From: Pseudomonas reidholzensis
GTDB lineage: Bacteria > Pseudomonadota > Gammaproteobacteria > Pseudomonadales > Pseudomonadaceae
Direction: 5' to 3'
DNA: 64,000 nucleotides
Assembly: GCF_900536025.1 (NCBI RefSeq)
Contig: NZ_UNOZ01000013.1
Coordinates: forward strand, 1 to 64,000
Within the stretch, counting starts at the first letter, position 1; each line of letters opens with the position of its first letter. The notes under the pieces are model-generated. The model made no database searches. It worked only from the letters and a program-made list of their open reading frames with translations, and had not been told where the DNA came from. Below, in pieces: positions 34,801-43,116 of this stretch. Position numbers and translations under genes: made by a program.

Positions 34801-35830
34801 GACCAAGGAGACCCGCCAGTTGGTGTTCGACCTTTCCGGCAGCACCTTCAGTTATCAAGCCGGCGATGCCCTGGGCGTCTGGCCGCGCAATTGCCCGCAA
34901 CTGGTCGAGGAACTGCTGACGCTGATGCAGATGGACGGCCAGACCCGGGTCGAGCTCAAGGGCCACCCGGCAATGGCGCTGGCGACAGCACTTGAAGAGC
35001 ACCTGGAAATCGCCAAGGTCACCCCTGCGCAGTTGCAGGTTTTCGCTGAAACGGCCGAGGACCTGCGTCGCCTGCTCCAGCCGGCGCAAAAAGCCGAACT
35101 CAAGGACTGGCTGTGGGGCCGGCAGCTGGCCGATGTGTTGCGCGAATTCCCCCAGCGATTGCCGCTGGCGACCTGGCTCGACCTGCTCAAGCCGCTGCAG
35201 CCGCGCCTGTACTCGATCAGCTCAGGTCCGTCGGCGCATCCCGGCCAGGTGCACCTGACCGTTTCGACGGTGCGCCACGGCCAGCGCAAGGGCGTTTGCT
35301 CGGCGTTTCTCGCCGACCGCGCGGCAGCGCTCAAGGTGGCGATCTTCCCGCAGGTGTCGAAGCACTTCCGCCTGCCGCAAGACCCGCAAACGCCGATCAT
35401 CATGATTGGCCCCGGTACCGGCATCGCGCCGTTTCGGGCGTTTCTCGAAGAGCGCGAGGTGCAGCGGGCGAGCGGGCCGAACTGGCTGTTCTTCGGTGAG
35501 CAGCACGAGGCCTGCGACTTCTATTACCGCGATCAGTTGCTGGCCTGGCAGGCCAGTGGGCACCTGCGCCTGGACACCGCGTTCTCCCGTGATCAGGCGC
35601 AGAAGATCTACGTCCAGCAACGCCTGCTCGAGCAGGGCGCCGAGGTCTGGCGCTGGCTGCAGCAGGGTGCCTACCTGTACATCTGTGGCGATGCCCAGCG
35701 CATGGCCAAGGACGTCGATGCGGCGCTGCGTCAGCTGGTGGCCGAGCAGGGCGCGATGAGTGCGGCGGCGGCGGATGCCTACGTCGACGCGCTGGGCCGC
35801 GACAAGCGTTATTGCCGGGATGTGTATTAA
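31802..35830 (+). CDS. Assimilatory nitrate reductase fused to a CysJ-type flavoprotein reductase
   Basis: 1342 residues. The N-terminal molybdopterin domain has a [4Fe-4S] site with C10, C13, C17 and C45 (VCPYCGVGCG and LCTKG) and the Mo-ligand Cys138 in SNSRLCMASA. Around residue 821 a flavodoxin-like domain begins (HRVLWASQTGNGEALAERCA), followed by FAD-binding (RLYSISSGPSAHPGQVHLTV) and NADPH-binding parts (IMIGPGTGIAPFRAFLEER, ending DKRYCRDVY). One chain can therefore carry electrons from NADPH via FMN/FAD to nitrate. It works upstream of NirBD in nitrate assimilation. This fused architecture is known in Pseudomonas. Confidence 0.93.
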   Translation: MASSEVRSVCPYCGVGCGIVMSVQGGQVQKITGDKQHPANFGRLCTKGLTAHLPLTAAGRMGNAYVRQQRAQEPVRSSLDSAIEQAATRLRAIIDSHGPDAVALYVSGQMSLEAQYLANKLAKGFIRTRHIESNSRLCMASAGSGYKLSLGADGPPGSYQDFEHAEVFLVIGANMADCHPILFLRLLDRLKAGAKLIVVDPRRSATADKADLFLQVRPGSDLALLNGLLYLLHLNGQTDADFIARHTEGWSDLPTFLEDYRPERVATLTGLAEADIRQAAELIGTARNWMSCWTMGLNQSIHGTWHSNALCNLHLATGALCRPGSGPFSLTGQPNAMGGREMGYMGPGLPGQRSALVEADRALVEQQWQLPPGSLRSEGGEGTVALFEQLRSGEVKACWIICSNPVASVANRQQVIDGLRQAQLVISQDAFLDSETNRYADILLPAALWAEGEGVMINSERNLTLMPRAVEAPGESQEDWRLIARIACAMGYGEAFDYADAEAVYDEIRRFYNPATGYDLRGIGYAELRQTPRQWPCAPGREDPRSPLRYLNDGSSQTLLLDAQGNPPALAFPTPSGKARFYARPWLPAPELPDDDFPFVLNTGRVQHQWHTLTKTGKVPSLNKLEPGPFVEINPEDARRLGIADKDQVAIRSRRGQAVLPARVSDRVLVGGCFAPFHWNDLYGEQLAINAVTCDAVDPISLQPAFKHCAVALERIAGERIEALDLTTVIPSEPASMPIAALSRLLGLEQVPAPALAEDERHYLQGFVLGLAQARAEGVPSLPANAPLSTARRLFVDGLLAGLFAQPALAPSAVPEAPRHRVLWASQTGNGEALAERCAQRLREAGLAVELSCMEAVSPSQLQGAASVVLIASTFGDGEAPDSGSAFWQALHGEQAGQCAELPYAVLALGDSSYGEFCGFGRKLDARLAELGGRRLLARVDCEPDFDAAFSAWLDALLPELGTTASPVTVAEPAPLATYSKAQPWQAALLENTLLNGPGATKETRQLVFDLSGSTFSYQAGDALGVWPRNCPQLVEELLTLMQMDGQTRVELKGHPAMALATALEEHLEIAKVTPAQLQVFAETAEDLRRLLQPAQKAELKDWLWGRQLADVLREFPQRLPLATWLDLLKPLQPRLYSISSGPSAHPGQVHLTVSTVRHGQRKGVCSAFLADRAAALKVAIFPQVSKHFRLPQDPQTPIIMIGPGTGIAPFRAFLEEREVQRASGPNWLFFGEQHEACDFYYRDQLLAWQASGHLRLDTAFSRDQAQKIYVQQRLLEQGAEVWRWLQQGAYLYICGDAQRMAKDVDAALRQLVAEQGAMSAAAADAYVDALGRDKRYCRDVY

Positions 35831-35896
35831 GCGCCCCAGGATGGTGAGCGGCGCACCGCTGTTGTGCGTTTTATCCAGTAGTTTCGTTGCCTGGTC

Positions 35897-36003
35897 GGGC
35901 CTCTTCGCGGGGCAAGCCCGCTCCCACAGGGTTGTGTGGACACCACGGAATTCGGGCCTCGCGGAGATCCTGTGGGAGCGGGCTTGCCCCGCGAAGAGGC
36001 CCG
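35897..36003. repeat. REP pair (inverted)
   Basis: GGGCCTCTTCGCGGGGCAAG and CTTGCCCCGCGAAGAGGCCC in inverted orientation downstream of the nitrate reductase stop. Confidence 0.88.
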
Positions 36004-36035
36004 CCAGATCAACCCAAAACGACCGGTTATTCAGG

Positions 36036-36053
36036 TTGGCACGCTCCCTGCTT
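36036..36053 (+). promoter_or_regulatory. Sigma-54 promoter of nirBD
   Basis: TTGGCACGCTCCCTGCTT: -24 GG (36038-36039) and -12 GC (36050-36051) are 10 bp apart and TGGCACG matches the consensus exactly. Expected start near 36063, just before the leader hairpins. Confidence 0.88.
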
Positions 36054-36077
36054 TTAACGTTTTACAACATGCCCCAT

Positions 36078-36093
36078 TGATCAACGGCGATCA
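36078..36093 (+). promoter_or_regulatory. ANTAR-type leader hairpin (NasT target), nirB
   Basis: TGATC-AACGGC-GATCA: a hexaloop with A at position 1 and G at position 4. An outer GCCCC (36071-36075) can pair with GGGGC (36098-36102). A second candidate, CTG-ATGAGAA-CAG (36109-36121), does not fit the loop rule. Confidence 0.6.
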
Positions 36094-36128
36094 GCAAGGG
36101 GCCGCACACTGATGAGAACAGGCAAAGG

Positions 36129-36161
36129 CGCCTGGAGCTTACGCTCCAGGCGTTTTTTTTT
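36129..36161 (+). terminator. Leader terminator before nirB
   Basis: CGCCTGGAGC, loop TTAC, GCTCCAGGCG and nine T. A strong stem 46 nt upstream of the nirB ATG and downstream of its promoter, so it acts as an attenuator. Confidence 0.9.
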
Positions 36162-36206
36162 GTCTTTGCGGCGGGTCACCCCGCCAACCGTGATCGAGGA
36201 TCGGCT

Positions 36207-38759
36207 ATGAAGGCAACAGCGAACGGCGGGCAACGAGAGCGACTGGTCATCGTCGGCAACGGCATGGTCGGCCACCATTGCGTCGAACAACTGGTCGAAC
36301 GCGGCGCCCTGGCGCGCTTCGAGGTGCGGGTGTTCGGCGAAGAGCGCCAGCGCGCCTACGACCGCGTGCACCTGTCGGAATACTTCGGCGGCAGCGACGC
36401 CGAAGCCCTGGCCATGTGCGAGGGCGGTTTCTACGACTGCCATGGCGTCCACCTGCACCTGGGCGAGGCGGTCCTCGAGATCGACCGCGAACGCTGCGAA
36501 GTGGTCACCGCCGAGGGCCGCTACGGCTACGACCAGTTGGTCCTGGCCACCGGCTCGTACCCCTTCGTGCCGCCGATCGAAGGCTCCAGCGGCACCGCTC
36601 GCCTGGTCTACCGCACCCTCGACGACCTCGACGCGATACGCGCTGCCGCCGCCGATGCGCGGCGTGGCGTGGTGGTCGGTGGCGGCCTGCTGGGGCTGGA
36701 AGCGGCCAACGCCCTGAAGTCGCTGGGGCTCGAAGCGCATGTGGTGGAATTTGCCCCACGCTTGATGCCGGTGCAGCTGGACGACGAGGGCGGCGCGGCG
36801 CTCAAGGCGCAGATCGAAGCCCTGGGCGTCGGCGTGCACCTGTCGCGCGCGACCCAGTCGATCAGTGCCGGTGAGGCGTACCGCTACCGGATGAACTTCG
36901 ACGGTGGCGAGTCGCTGGAAACCGACCTGATCGTGTTCTCGGCCGGCATCCGCCCGCAGGATGCCCTCGGCCGCGCCTGCGGCCTGGACGTCGCGCCGCG
37001 CGGCGGGGTGGTGATCGACAACCACTGCCGCAGCAGCGACCCGCGGATCTTCGCCATCGGCGAATGCGCCTCGTGGAACGGCAGCGTGTTCGGCCTGGTC
37101 GCCCCCGGCTACAGCATGGCGCGCAACCTTGCCGCGCTGCTGCTCGGCGAGGCCTCGAGCCCGTTCACCGGTGCCGACATGTCGACCAAGCTCAAGCTGC
37201 TCGGCGTCGATGTCGGCTCGATCGGCGACGCCCATGGCGCCACGCCCGGCGCCCGCAGCTACCGCTTCATCGACGAGGCCAACGCGGCCTACCGCCGCCT
37301 GGTGGTGGACGCCAGCGGCAAGCACGTGCTCGGCGCGGTGCTGGTCGGCGACAACAGCTATTACGACACCCTGCTGCAGTACTGCCAGAACGGCATTGCC
37401 CTGCCGGCCGACCCGGCCGCGCTGATCCTGCCCCAGGGCGGCGGCGCGCCGGCCCTGGGCGCCGATGCACTGCCCGACACGGCGACCATCTGCTCGTGCC
37501 ACAACGTCAGCAAGGGCGCCGTCTGCGCCGCCATCGACAGCGGCTGCGCCGACCTCGCGTCCGTGAAGAGCTGCACCAAGGCCGCCAGCGGTTGCGGCGG
37601 CTGCGCGGCGCTGCTCAAGCAGGTCTTCGAGCACGAGCTGACCGCCCGTGGCGTGACCGTCGACAAGAGCCTCTGCGAGCACTTCGCCTACACCCGCCAG
37701 GAGCTCTACGGCCTGGTCCGGGTCGAGGGCATCCGCACCTTCGACGACCTCCTCGAGCGTCACGGCAAAGGCCATGTCGGCTGCGACATCTGCAAGCCGG
37801 CGGTGGGCTCGATCCTCGCCTCGTGCTGGAACCAGCCGATCATGGACGCCGCCCTGGTGCCGCTGCAGGACACCAACGACACCTTCATGGCCAACATGCA
37901 GAAAAACGGCACCTACTCGGTGGTGCCGCGCATCCCTGGTGGCGAGATCACCCCGGACAAGCTGATCGTGATCGGCCAGGTGGCGAAGAAATACGACCTC
38001 TACACCAAGATCACCGGCGGCCAGCGCATCGACCTGTTCGGCGCGCAGTTGCACGAGCTGCCGCTGATCTGGGGCGAGCTGATCGAGGCCGGTTTCGAGA
38101 CCGGGCATGCCTACGGCAAGTCGACCCGCACGGTGAAGTCGTGCGTGGGCAGCACCTGGTGCCGTTACGGCGTGCAGGACAGCGTCGCCATGGCCCTGCG
38201 CCTGGAAGACCGCTACAAAGGCCTGCGTTCGCCGCACAAGCTCAAGTTCGCGGTGTCTGGCTGCACCCGCGAATGCGCCGAGGCGCAGAGCAAGGACATC
38301 GGCGTGATCGCTACCGACAAGGGCTGGAACCTCTACGTCTGCGGCAACGGCGGCATGCGCCCGCGCCACGCCGAGCTGTTCGCCACTGACCTCGACGACG
38401 AAAGCCTGGTGCGCATCATCGACCGCGTGCTGATGTTCTACATCCGCACCGCCGACAAGCTGCAGCGCACCTCGGTCTGGCGCGAGGGCCTGGAAGGTGG
38501 CCTGGATTACCTCAAGGCGGTGATCCTCGACGACAGCCTGCAACTGGGCGCCGAGCTGGAAGCGCAGATGCAGCATGTGGTCGACCAGTATGAATGTGAA
38601 TGGGCCAACGCCCTCAATGACCCCGAGAAGCTCAAGCGCTTCCGCACCTTCGTCAATGACCGGCGCGCCGACCCGGACGTGCACTTCGTCCGCGAGCGCG
38701 AACAGCGCCGGCCTGCTGCACCGCTGCACCTGATCCCTACTGTCGAGGAGGCTGTCTGA
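36207..38759 (+). CDS. nirB: Nitrite reductase (NAD(P)H), large subunit NirB
   Basis: 850 residues. FAD site (IVGNGMVGHHCVEQLVERGA), NAD(P)H site (VVVGGGLLGLEAANALKSLG), a [2Fe-2S] BFD-like module (CSCHNVSKGAVC and CTKAASGCGGC, near residues 430-470) and the siroheme/[4Fe-4S] ligands in KSCVGSTWCRYGVQDS and VSGCTRECAEAQSKDIGVI. NirB takes electrons from NAD(P)H and reduces nitrite to ammonium in the cytoplasm. It overlaps nirD by one base (TGATG) and is preceded by a sigma-54 promoter and a leader terminator. Confidence 0.96.
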   Translation: MKATANGGQRERLVIVGNGMVGHHCVEQLVERGALARFEVRVFGEERQRAYDRVHLSEYFGGSDAEALAMCEGGFYDCHGVHLHLGEAVLEIDRERCEVVTAEGRYGYDQLVLATGSYPFVPPIEGSSGTARLVYRTLDDLDAIRAAAADARRGVVVGGGLLGLEAANALKSLGLEAHVVEFAPRLMPVQLDDEGGAALKAQIEALGVGVHLSRATQSISAGEAYRYRMNFDGGESLETDLIVFSAGIRPQDALGRACGLDVAPRGGVVIDNHCRSSDPRIFAIGECASWNGSVFGLVAPGYSMARNLAALLLGEASSPFTGADMSTKLKLLGVDVGSIGDAHGATPGARSYRFIDEANAAYRRLVVDASGKHVLGAVLVGDNSYYDTLLQYCQNGIALPADPAALILPQGGGAPALGADALPDTATICSCHNVSKGAVCAAIDSGCADLASVKSCTKAASGCGGCAALLKQVFEHELTARGVTVDKSLCEHFAYTRQELYGLVRVEGIRTFDDLLERHGKGHVGCDICKPAVGSILASCWNQPIMDAALVPLQDTNDTFMANMQKNGTYSVVPRIPGGEITPDKLIVIGQVAKKYDLYTKITGGQRIDLFGAQLHELPLIWGELIEAGFETGHAYGKSTRTVKSCVGSTWCRYGVQDSVAMALRLEDRYKGLRSPHKLKFAVSGCTRECAEAQSKDIGVIATDKGWNLYVCGNGGMRPRHAELFATDLDDESLVRIIDRVLMFYIRTADKLQRTSVWREGLEGGLDYLKAVILDDSLQLGAELEAQMQHVVDQYECEWANALNDPEKLKRFRTFVNDRRADPDVHFVREREQRRPAAPLHLIPTVEEAV

Positions 38760-39124
38760 TGAATCCGTCTACTGCTGCTGCTGTTGCGCAACAACCCCAC
38801 TGGCAGGCGGTGTGCCAGGTCGAGGACCTGGTCGCCGATTCGGGCGTGGTGGTCTGGCTGGAGGGCGAGCAGGTAGCGCTGTTCTACCTGCCGGGGCAGG
38901 CACAGGCGTTGTATGCCGTGGATAACCGGGACCCGCGGTCGGGGGCGAACATCATCGGCCGTGGCTTGATCGGCAGTGTCGGCGGCGAGCTGACCGTGGC
39001 TGCGCCGTTGTACAAGCAGCACTTCAGCCTGGAGAACGGGCGTTGCCTGGAAGACCCGCAGCAGGCGCTACGGGTGTGGCCGGTGCGGATCCAGGGCAAG
39101 GCGATCGAAGTGGCGTTGAGCTAA
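38759..39124 (+). CDS. nirD: Nitrite reductase small subunit NirD
   Basis: 121 residues, Rieske-like fold without the Rieske Cys/His ligands (GLIGSVGGELTVAAPLYKQH corresponds to the degenerate cluster region). NirD partners NirB in assimilatory nitrite reduction. GAGGAG lies just before the ATG in the end of nirB, and the one-base overlap indicates translational coupling. Confidence 0.93.
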   Translation: MNPSTAAAVAQQPHWQAVCQVEDLVADSGVVVWLEGEQVALFYLPGQAQALYAVDNRDPRSGANIIGRGLIGSVGGELTVAAPLYKQHFSLENGRCLEDPQQALRVWPVRIQGKAIEVALS

Positions 39125-39128
39125 GCAA

Positions 39129-39179
39129 CGCGCGGGGCACCTTGCCGCGGCGCTGCGCCGCTGCAAGGTGCCCCGCGCG
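39129..39179. terminator. Large perfect hairpin after nirD
   Basis: CGCGCGGGGCACCTTGC (39129-39145) and GCAAGGTGCCCCGCGCG (39163-39179) are perfect 17-bp arms, with GCGGCG/CGCCGC nested in the loop. No T tract follows in either direction. It sits between converging genes and probably stabilises or ends both transcripts. Confidence 0.7.
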
Positions 39180-39197
39180 AATAGGGCCGCAGGTGCC

Positions 39198-40148
39198 TTA
39201 GCGGACCAAACCCTGTGGCGTACGCCCGGCAAACACGTCCACCAGGCTTGCCACCACCATCTCGCCCATGCGCGTCCGGGTCTGCACCGTGGCGCTGGCG
39301 CGGTGCGGTTGCAGCACCACCTCCTCACGGCCAAACAGCGCCTCTGGCACGCGCGGTTCATCGGCAAACACGTCCAGCGCCGCGCCGGCAATCTCACCCG
39401 CCTGCAAGGCTGCAAGCAAAGCCGGCTCGTCCACCAGCTTGCCGCGGGCGATATTGATCAGGTAGCCCTCACTGCCGAGCGCCTGGAGGATCTTGCGGTT
39501 GACCAGCGCCTCACCTTGGTCGGCCGCGGCCGCCAGGATCAACGCATCACTGTCACGCGCCAGCTGCGCCAGGTCCGCTTCGAACGGGTAGGGCACGTCC
39601 AGCGCGTGCAAGTCGGTGTAGCGGATCGGGCAGCCAAAGGCCGCCGCTCGCTGGGCCACGGCGCGGCCGACCCGGCCCATGCCGACGATGCCGATGCGCA
39701 TGCCCGACACTTGCCGGGCCAACGGCAGCGGCGCCAGTGGCGTGGCGCTGGTCGCCCACTGGCCACTGCGCACAAAGCGGTCGCCGGTGCACAGGCCGCG
39801 GCAGACGCTGATCAACAGGCCGATCGCCAGGTCGGCGACGTCTTCGGTCAGCGCGCCAAGGGTCGCCGTGACCTGGATGCCGCGGTCGCGGGCATAGGCC
39901 AGGTCTACCGCATCGGTGCCGACGCCATTCACCGCGATCACTTCCAGCTTGGGCAGCCGGGCCATCAGCGCCTGGCTGATACCGGTGTGGCCGCCGGTGA
40001 TCACGCCGCGGAACTTGCCGCCGTGCTCGGCGATGTAGGCGTCCTTGTCGGCCTGCTCGTAGTAGCGGTGGACGTTGAACAGCTGCTCCAGCCGTTCGCG
40101 GATGTGCGGGATGAGGATCGGGCTCAGTTGCAGGACTTCAGGTTTCAT
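39198..40148 (-). CDS. D-isomer 2-hydroxyacid dehydrogenase family (GhrB-like)
   Basis: 316 residues. The NAD(P)-binding motif MRIGIVGMGRVGRAVAQRAA, catalytic Arg in LINIARGKLVDEPALLAAL, Glu in GAALDVFADEPRVPEALF and His in VLQPHRASATVQTRTR are all present. Family members interconvert glyoxylate, hydroxypyruvate or 2-ketogluconate with their hydroxyacids. It is the last gene of a four-gene minus-strand set (MFS, FAH-like, SDR, this gene) with a 34-bp gap to the SDR gene. The specific substrate is unknown. Confidence 0.88.
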   Translation of the reverse strand: MKPEVLQLSPILIPHIRERLEQLFNVHRYYEQADKDAYIAEHGGKFRGVITGGHTGISQALMARLPKLEVIAVNGVGTDAVDLAYARDRGIQVTATLGALTEDVADLAIGLLISVCRGLCTGDRFVRSGQWATSATPLAPLPLARQVSGMRIGIVGMGRVGRAVAQRAAAFGCPIRYTDLHALDVPYPFEADLAQLARDSDALILAAAADQGEALVNRKILQALGSEGYLINIARGKLVDEPALLAALQAGEIAGAALDVFADEPRVPEALFGREEVVLQPHRASATVQTRTRMGEMVVASLVDVFAGRTPQGLVR

Positions 40149-40182
40149 CTGTCACTCCAGGTGTGCGCAAGGGCGCGGCGGC

Positions 40183-40947
40183 TCAGCCGCGACCGACGAA
40201 GGGCATGTTGCTGGCCATCACGGTCATGTTGAGGACGTTGGCGTCCAGCGGCAGGGCGGCGATGTAGCGCACCGCGTCGGCCACATGGCGGACGTCGACC
40301 ATCGGTTCGGCGGCGATTTCGCCATTGGCCTGACGCACGCCGCGGGTCATCCGTTCGGACAACTCGGTCAGCGCATTGCCGATGTCGATCTGGCTGCAGA
40401 CGATGTTGTACGGGCGGCCGTCCAGCGCCAGCGCCTTGGTCAGGCCGAGCACCGCGTGCTTGCTGGCGGTGTACGGCGCCGTGAACGGGCGCGGGGTGTG
40501 GGCCGAAATCGAGCCGTTGTTGATGATCCGCCCGCCCTGGGGCTGCTGGCGGCGCATCAGGCCGAACGCGGCGCGGGCACACAGGAACACGCCATCGACG
40601 TTGGTGGCGATGACGTTGCGCCAGTTTTCCAGGGGCAGTTCGTCGATCGGCACGGCGGGGGCGTTGACCCCGGCGTTGTTGAAGATCAGGTCGAGGCGAC
40701 CATGCACCTCCTCGATGGTGGCGAACAGCTGCGCCACGCTGGCTTCGTCGCGCACATCGGTGGGCACTGCGAGGGCCTGGCCACCGGCGGCCTGGGCCTG
40801 TTCGGCGAGTTGCTGCAAGGGTTCGGCGCGACGCCCGGCGAGCACCAGGCTGAAGCCGTCGGCGAGCAGGGCCAGGGCCACGGCGCGGCCGATGCCGCTG
40901 CCGGCACCGGTGACCAGGGCGATTTTACGGGTAGGGGTTTGGGTCAT
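40183..40947 (-). CDS. Short-chain dehydrogenase/reductase
   Basis: 254 residues, classical [22 protein letters not shown] (cofactor loop), [29 protein letters not shown] with catalytic Ser, and the [16 protein letters not shown]xxxK motif. It oxidises or reduces a hydroxyl compound with NAD(P). It is in the same row as an FAH-family protein, 18 bp downstream of it, and a 2-hydroxyacid dehydrogenase. Confidence 0.9.
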   Translation of the reverse strand: MTQTPTRKIALVTGAGSGIGRAVALALLADGFSLVLAGRRAEPLQQLAEQAQAAGGQALAVPTDVRDEASVAQLFATIEEVHGRLDLIFNNAGVNAPAVPIDELPLENWRNVIATNVDGVFLCARAAFGLMRRQQPQGGRIINNGSISAHTPRPFTAPYTASKHAVLGLTKALALDGRPYNIVCSQIDIGNALTELSERMTRGVRQANGEIAAEPMVDVRHVADAVRYIAALPLDANVLNMTVMASNMPFVGRG

Positions 40948-40965
40948 GCTGGGCTCCAGAAAAAG

Positions 40966-41667
40966 TCAGGCGGCTTGGCGCGAGGCACGGGGGCCGACAC
41001 GCAGGTGCAGTTGGCCGATGCCGTCGACGCCGGCGGTGATCACATCGCCAGGCTGCAGCGGCGCCACGCCGGGTGGGCTGCCGGTCATGATCAGGTCGCC
41101 AGGCTGCAGCGCCAGTTGCTGGGACAAGCGGCTGATCACCTCGGCCAGCGGCCAGGTCTGGTCGGCGAGGTGCGCGCGCTGGCGCTCTTCACCGTTGACC
41201 TGCAGCCACAGCTCGGCGTCCAGCGGCCAGCCGAGCCCTGCCGCCGGAACGATCGCGGTCATCGGCGCGGCGGCGTCGAAGACCTTGGCGCCTTCCCACG
41301 GCAGGCCCTCCTGCTTGGCCTGGCGTTGGCGGTCGCGCAGGGTCAGGTCGAGGCCGGCGGCATAGCCGAATACATGCTCCAGGGCGTGCCGCGGGTCGAT
41401 GTCGACACCGCCGGTGCCGATGGCCACGACCAGTTCGATCTCATGGCAGAACTCTTCGGTGCGCGGCGGGAAGGGCAGCTCGCCGTCGGCGCCGACCACC
41501 GTGCTCGCCGGCTTCATGAAAAACACCGGTTCGCTCGGTGCCGGGCCCGCCGCCTGCGGCCAGGGGTAGTTGCGGCCCAGGCAGAACACCCGGCCGACAG
41601 GGAAGCGGGCGTCGCTGCCGTGGACCGGCAGGCTGACGATGGCCGGGGGGGTGAACAGGTACGTCAT
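40966..41667 (-). CDS. Fumarylacetoacetate hydrolase family protein
   Basis: 233 residues. PVGRVFCLGRNYPWPQAAGP, FCHEIELVVAIGTGGVDID (metal-binding Glu residues) and GLDLTLRDRQRQAKQEGLP plus LIMTGSPPGVAPLQPGDVI are family hallmarks. Members hydrolyse or decarboxylate acylpyruvates and 2-keto-3-deoxy sugar acids using Mg2+. Its neighbours, an SDR and 2-hydroxyacid dehydrogenase plus an ACS-type MFS, suggest a sugar-acid or ring-cleavage product catabolic pathway. The exact reaction is open. Confidence 0.88.
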   Translation of the reverse strand: MTYLFTPPAIVSLPVHGSDARFPVGRVFCLGRNYPWPQAAGPAPSEPVFFMKPASTVVGADGELPFPPRTEEFCHEIELVVAIGTGGVDIDPRHALEHVFGYAAGLDLTLRDRQRQAKQEGLPWEGAKVFDAAAPMTAIVPAAGLGWPLDAELWLQVNGEERQRAHLADQTWPLAEVISRLSQQLALQPGDLIMTGSPPGVAPLQPGDVITAGVDGIGQLHLRVGPRASRQAA

Positions 41668-41772
41668 GGGTGGATCCTCCGTTCGGGAGTGGCCAGCGTA
41701 GCGAGCGCTGCGCTGGCAAAGTTGGACGAATGGGCGAACGCATTGGACAAATCGGTGCGCTTGCTGGCGCGC

Positions 41773-43116
41773 TCAAGCGCCGGTCTTTAGCTCGATCCGG
41801 TAGAGCTTGCCGAGCAGCAGCGAGTAGGACAGGGTGCCCATCAACGCCACCCCACCGATGAACCAGAACGCCAGGGCGAACGAGCCGCTGGCCTGCACGA
41901 TGGCGCCGATGACGATCGGCGTGACGATCCCACCGATGTTCGCCGCCAGGCTGGTAACGCCGCCGGTCAGGCCGATCAGCTGCTTGGGGGCGATCTCCGA
42001 CACCGCCGCCCACGAGGCAGAGGCGATGCCCTGGGCAAAGAACGCCAGGGTCAGCACGGCGATGCACAGCACGTTGGAGTCGGTGAAGTTGACCAGCACG
42101 ATCGACATGCCGAGCATCGAGCCGACCACCAGCGGCAGCTTGCGGGCAAACGACAGCGAGTAGCCGCGGCGGATCAGCAAGTCGGAGACGATCCCGGCCA
42201 GGAGGATGCCGACCGTTGCGCCAATGAACGGCAGCACGGCAAAGATGCCCACCTTGATCAACGTCAGCTGACGCTCCTCGATCAGGTAGGTCGGGAACCA
42301 CGTCAGGAAGAAGTACAGCGCCGAGGTGCTGGCGAACTTGCCCAGGCAGATCGCCCAGACCTGGCGATAGCGGAACAGCTCGGCGACCTGCCGCCAGTCG
42401 AAACGGGTGCGTTGCTGGCTGCTTTTGACCAGGCCGCCGCCGTCTTCGATGTAGGCCAGTTCCTCCTTGCTGACTTTCTTGCAGTTCAGCGGGTCGCGGT
42501 ACAGGAACAGCCAGACCACGCCGAACAGGATGCCGACGATGCCGGTGCTGTAGAACACGTGGCGCCAGTCGTAGGTGGTCGCCAGCCACAGCAGCGCGCC
42601 GGTGAACAGGGCGGTGCCCAGGTACTGACCGCAGACATAGATGCTGCTGGCCAGGCCGCGTTCGCGTGCCGGGAACCACACGGTGACCGCGCGGCTGTTG
42701 GCCGGAAAGGCCGGTGCTTCCATGGCCCCGACCGCCAGGCGCAGGCCGAACAGCGAGCTGAAGCCGGTGGCCAGGCCCTGGGCCACGGTGACCGCCGACC
42801 AGCTGATCAGCGAGACGCCGTAGGTCAGCCGCGAGCCGAAGCGGTCGGCGATGAACCCAGCGGGTACCAGGGCAAGAGCGTAGGTCCAGGCGAAGGCCGA
42901 GAAGATCAGGCCCATTTCGACCTTGTCCAGGCCCAGGTCCTTGGCCATGAACGGCGCGGCGATGGAGATGTTGACCCGGTCGACATAGTTGATGATGGTC
43001 GCGATCAGCAGCAGCGACAGCATGAACCAGCGCCGTCGGGTGGGCAGGCGGTGCGCGGGGGCCGCATCAAGGGCAATGGCCGCCGACGCGGAACGGGAGG
43101 TGGGCGTGCTCGACAT
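41773..43116 (-). CDS. MFS transporter, anion:cation symporter (ACS) type
   Basis: 447 residues, twelve helices. IATIINYVDRVNISIAAPFM and ADRFGSRLTYGVSLISWSAV are typical for GudP/GarP-like and phthalate/sugar-acid carriers. It imports an organic acid with a proton and is the first gene of the minus-strand catabolic set. I start at the ATG at 43116 (GAGGTCG upstream). The AraC-family gene is divergent 325 bp away and likely controls it. Confidence 0.9.
   Translation of the reverse strand: MSSTPTSRSASAAIALDAAPAHRLPTRRRWFMLSLLLIATIINYVDRVNISIAAPFMAKDLGLDKVEMGLIFSAFAWTYALALVPAGFIADRFGSRLTYGVSLISWSAVTVAQGLATGFSSLFGLRLAVGAMEAPAFPANSRAVTVWFPARERGLASSIYVCGQYLGTALFTGALLWLATTYDWRHVFYSTGIVGILFGVVWLFLYRDPLNCKKVSKEELAYIEDGGGLVKSSQQRTRFDWRQVAELFRYRQVWAICLGKFASTSALYFFLTWFPTYLIEERQLTLIKVGIFAVLPFIGATVGILLAGIVSDLLIRRGYSLSFARKLPLVVGSMLGMSIVLVNFTDSNVLCIAVLTLAFFAQGIASASWAAVSEIAPKQLIGLTGGVTSLAANIGGIVTPIVIGAIVQASGSFALAFWFIGGVALMGTLSYSLLLGKLYRIELKTGA

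Larger units (their letters stand above)
35831..36206. other. Regulatory region between the nitrate reductase and nirB
   Basis: No coding frame. It holds a REP pair (35897-36003), then a sigma-54 promoter (36036-36053), a leader hairpin with an A1/G4 hexaloop (36078-36093) and an intrinsic terminator (36129-36161), 45 bp before nirB. The layout repeats that of the nitrate reductase. Confidence 0.7.

Noticed and set aside
36081..38729. 882-codon minus-strand frame opposite nirB
   Set aside because: An antisense shadow of nirB, with Ala/Val/Gly/Asp-rich low-complexity protein and no motif.
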